A stretch of 64,000 nucleotides of DNA from Parelaphostrongylus tenuis (taxonomy: Eukaryota > Nematoda > Chromadorea > Rhabditida > Metastrongylidae), in assembly GCA_019055375.1 (NCBI GenBank), contig JAHQIW010006299.1, positions 78,597 through 142,596 on the forward strand. The letters are read 5' to 3'. Both the position numbers and the translations under genes were made by a program. The notes under the pieces are model-generated. The model ran no database searches, had not been told where the DNA came from, and saw only the letters and a program-made list of their open reading frames with translations. Positions 62,905 to 64,000 of this stretch are shown piece after piece (position 1 is the stretch's first letter; each line of letters begins with the position of its first letter).

Positions 62905-62920
62905 CTGCAAAAAAAAATCT
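62905..62920 (-). promoter_or_regulatory. Likely trans-splice (or 5'UTR) acceptor of pek-1
   Basis: On the minus strand a run of nine T followed by GCAG ends 28 nt before the ATG. This is the usual layout of a nematode spliced-leader acceptor. It could also be the 3' end of a 5'UTR intron. Confidence 0.55.
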
Positions 62921-63014
62921 TAGGGAGAAACCACACAGAAAAAACGAGTCAAATCGGTGACAATCACGAAATACGAAGCGATCGAGGTAAATCAACCTTT
63001 TAAGGGTGGCTGTT

Positions 63015-63332
63015 AACCCTTTCGTGACCGTAGACTGACTCTCTCTGTATCTCTAACCTCCAGCGTGGCAACGCTGGACGATCTGCTGGACGTCGTCTGC
63101 ATCTCCAACTCCTAGTGTTCGAAAACACTTGATATTATTGTATCACTTCAATCGTGCTATTGTTGTTACTTTGTCGTATTATGTTACATATAAAATACAT
63201 TGCTGTTATAAGTAGGAAAATAACAACATTAATACAATTGAAATGATACAATAATACATCTAATGCGTCTCCAAGCTGAGGGTTAGAGACGCAGAGGAAG
63301 TGGGGTTCCGCGGTCCCGGAAAGGTCGATCGA
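63015..63332. mobile_element. MITE family E, intact inverted repeat upstream of pek-1
   Basis: Left ATTATTGTATCACTTCAATC pairs with the reverse of GATTGAAATGATACAATAATA-type sequence on the right (63238-63258). TGTATCTCTAACCTCCAGC pairs with reversed TGCGTCTCTAACCCTCAGC. The apex is near 63195. Confidence 0.7.
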
Positions 63333-63369
63333 TTTTCGCACGCTGCGCGCAATTTTCATTGTTTAAAAA

Positions 63370-63850
63370 GAATATTTCCTTCATTTCTAAGTTAACCTCG
63401 TGTGTTTTTTGTATTATTCTGGTACGTTTATGATTTCCTCTACACGCTCATACACATTTTATGCATATATAACTCCTACATGCGAAGAAAACTCCGAACG
63501 TGAAATGTAATCTTCTTTTCGCTCCTACAACGCACTTTGGAGACTTTCTCAAGAAATTAAAATCAGCTTCGGAGTCGTCGAGACTTTAGCTATCGAACGG
63601 AGTATCAGCATAGTCTAATTAAAAGCTATGTCACGGACCCTAATCGGTCAAGCAAAACACTCCGAAGGTGAAACATAATTTTATTTACGTCACCACATCT
63701 GACTACGAAGGCCTTATCGGAAATCAAGCACACTGTTATAATCGCCGACATTCGAACTTTCAAATGACCACTGAATTCTGGCAAAAAAGCTTTGTTTCAG
63801 CGAGAGAAAACCCCTGAAAACTTGTGGGTCAAAACGACTCACACCCGCCC
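63370..63850 (+). repeat. Foldback-type forward units upstream of pek-1
   Basis: CGTCGAGACTTTAGCTATCG at 63576 and CGCCGACATTCGAACTTTCA at 63744 are unit boundaries about 165 bp apart. Only forward units lie inside the window. Confidence 0.55.
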
Positions 63851-64000
63851 GGAAAGGGTCGAGCGGTCCACAACGACTATTATCAACATATTTAACGAGA
63901 AAAATAAATAATCATAAGAAAAGACAATGAATGGAAAATAATAAAGCGGATGGAAATGAAACGTATGAGAAACACGTTTGATCTATGAACTCGAGTCACA

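Overview
The window looks like nuclear DNA of a clade V (strongylid, hookworm-like) nematode. It is AT-rich, with short exons, 57-104 bp core introns and TTTTCAG-type acceptors. The intergenic and intronic sequence is dense in mariner remnants, tRNA-derived SINEs, foldback elements and degraded RTE-type LINEs. There are no bacterial-type genes or operons. The strongylid assignment is inference from gene structure and LINE type; no search was possible.

Only two host genes can be supported, both on the minus strand. (1) At 421-2347 lie six exons of a major-facilitator transporter of the monocarboxylate-transporter (SLC16-like) type. Its 5' start and 3' half could not be placed. (2) At 25560-62876 lies a complete orthologue of PERK / PEK-1, the ER transmembrane eIF2-alpha kinase of the unfolded protein response. 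I traced it as 26 exons with consistent phases giving 1083 residues: signal peptide, luminal sensor domain, one membrane helix, and a split kinase domain with a Ser/Asp-rich insert. A likely trans-splice acceptor sits 28 nt before the ATG.

Layout. 1-2350: transporter. 2350-25500: about 23 kb with no recognisable gene, holding foldback repeat arrays (3.1-5.6, 11.15-11.95 and 18.5-19.0 kb), mariner remnants (8.1, 10.46-11.04, 12.95 and 14.4-14.9 kb), a complex TA microsatellite field (9.6-10.1 kb), two large inverted repeats (16.6-17.1 and 17.5-17.8 kb) and head-to-head tRNA-like SINEs (24 kb). 25560-62876: pek-1, whose 3.25 kb of coding sequence is spread over 37 kb because nearly every intron above 300 bp holds transposable elements. 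62900-64000: a MITE and more foldback repeat upstream of pek-1.

The main interest is how repeats have built this locus. A foldback family has arms made of units of about 147-150 bp. A tRNA-SINE ends in a TTTATCC tail. Mariner MITEs have both arms starting at the transposase start codon. In several places an element sits exactly at, or may supply, a pek-1 splice signal.
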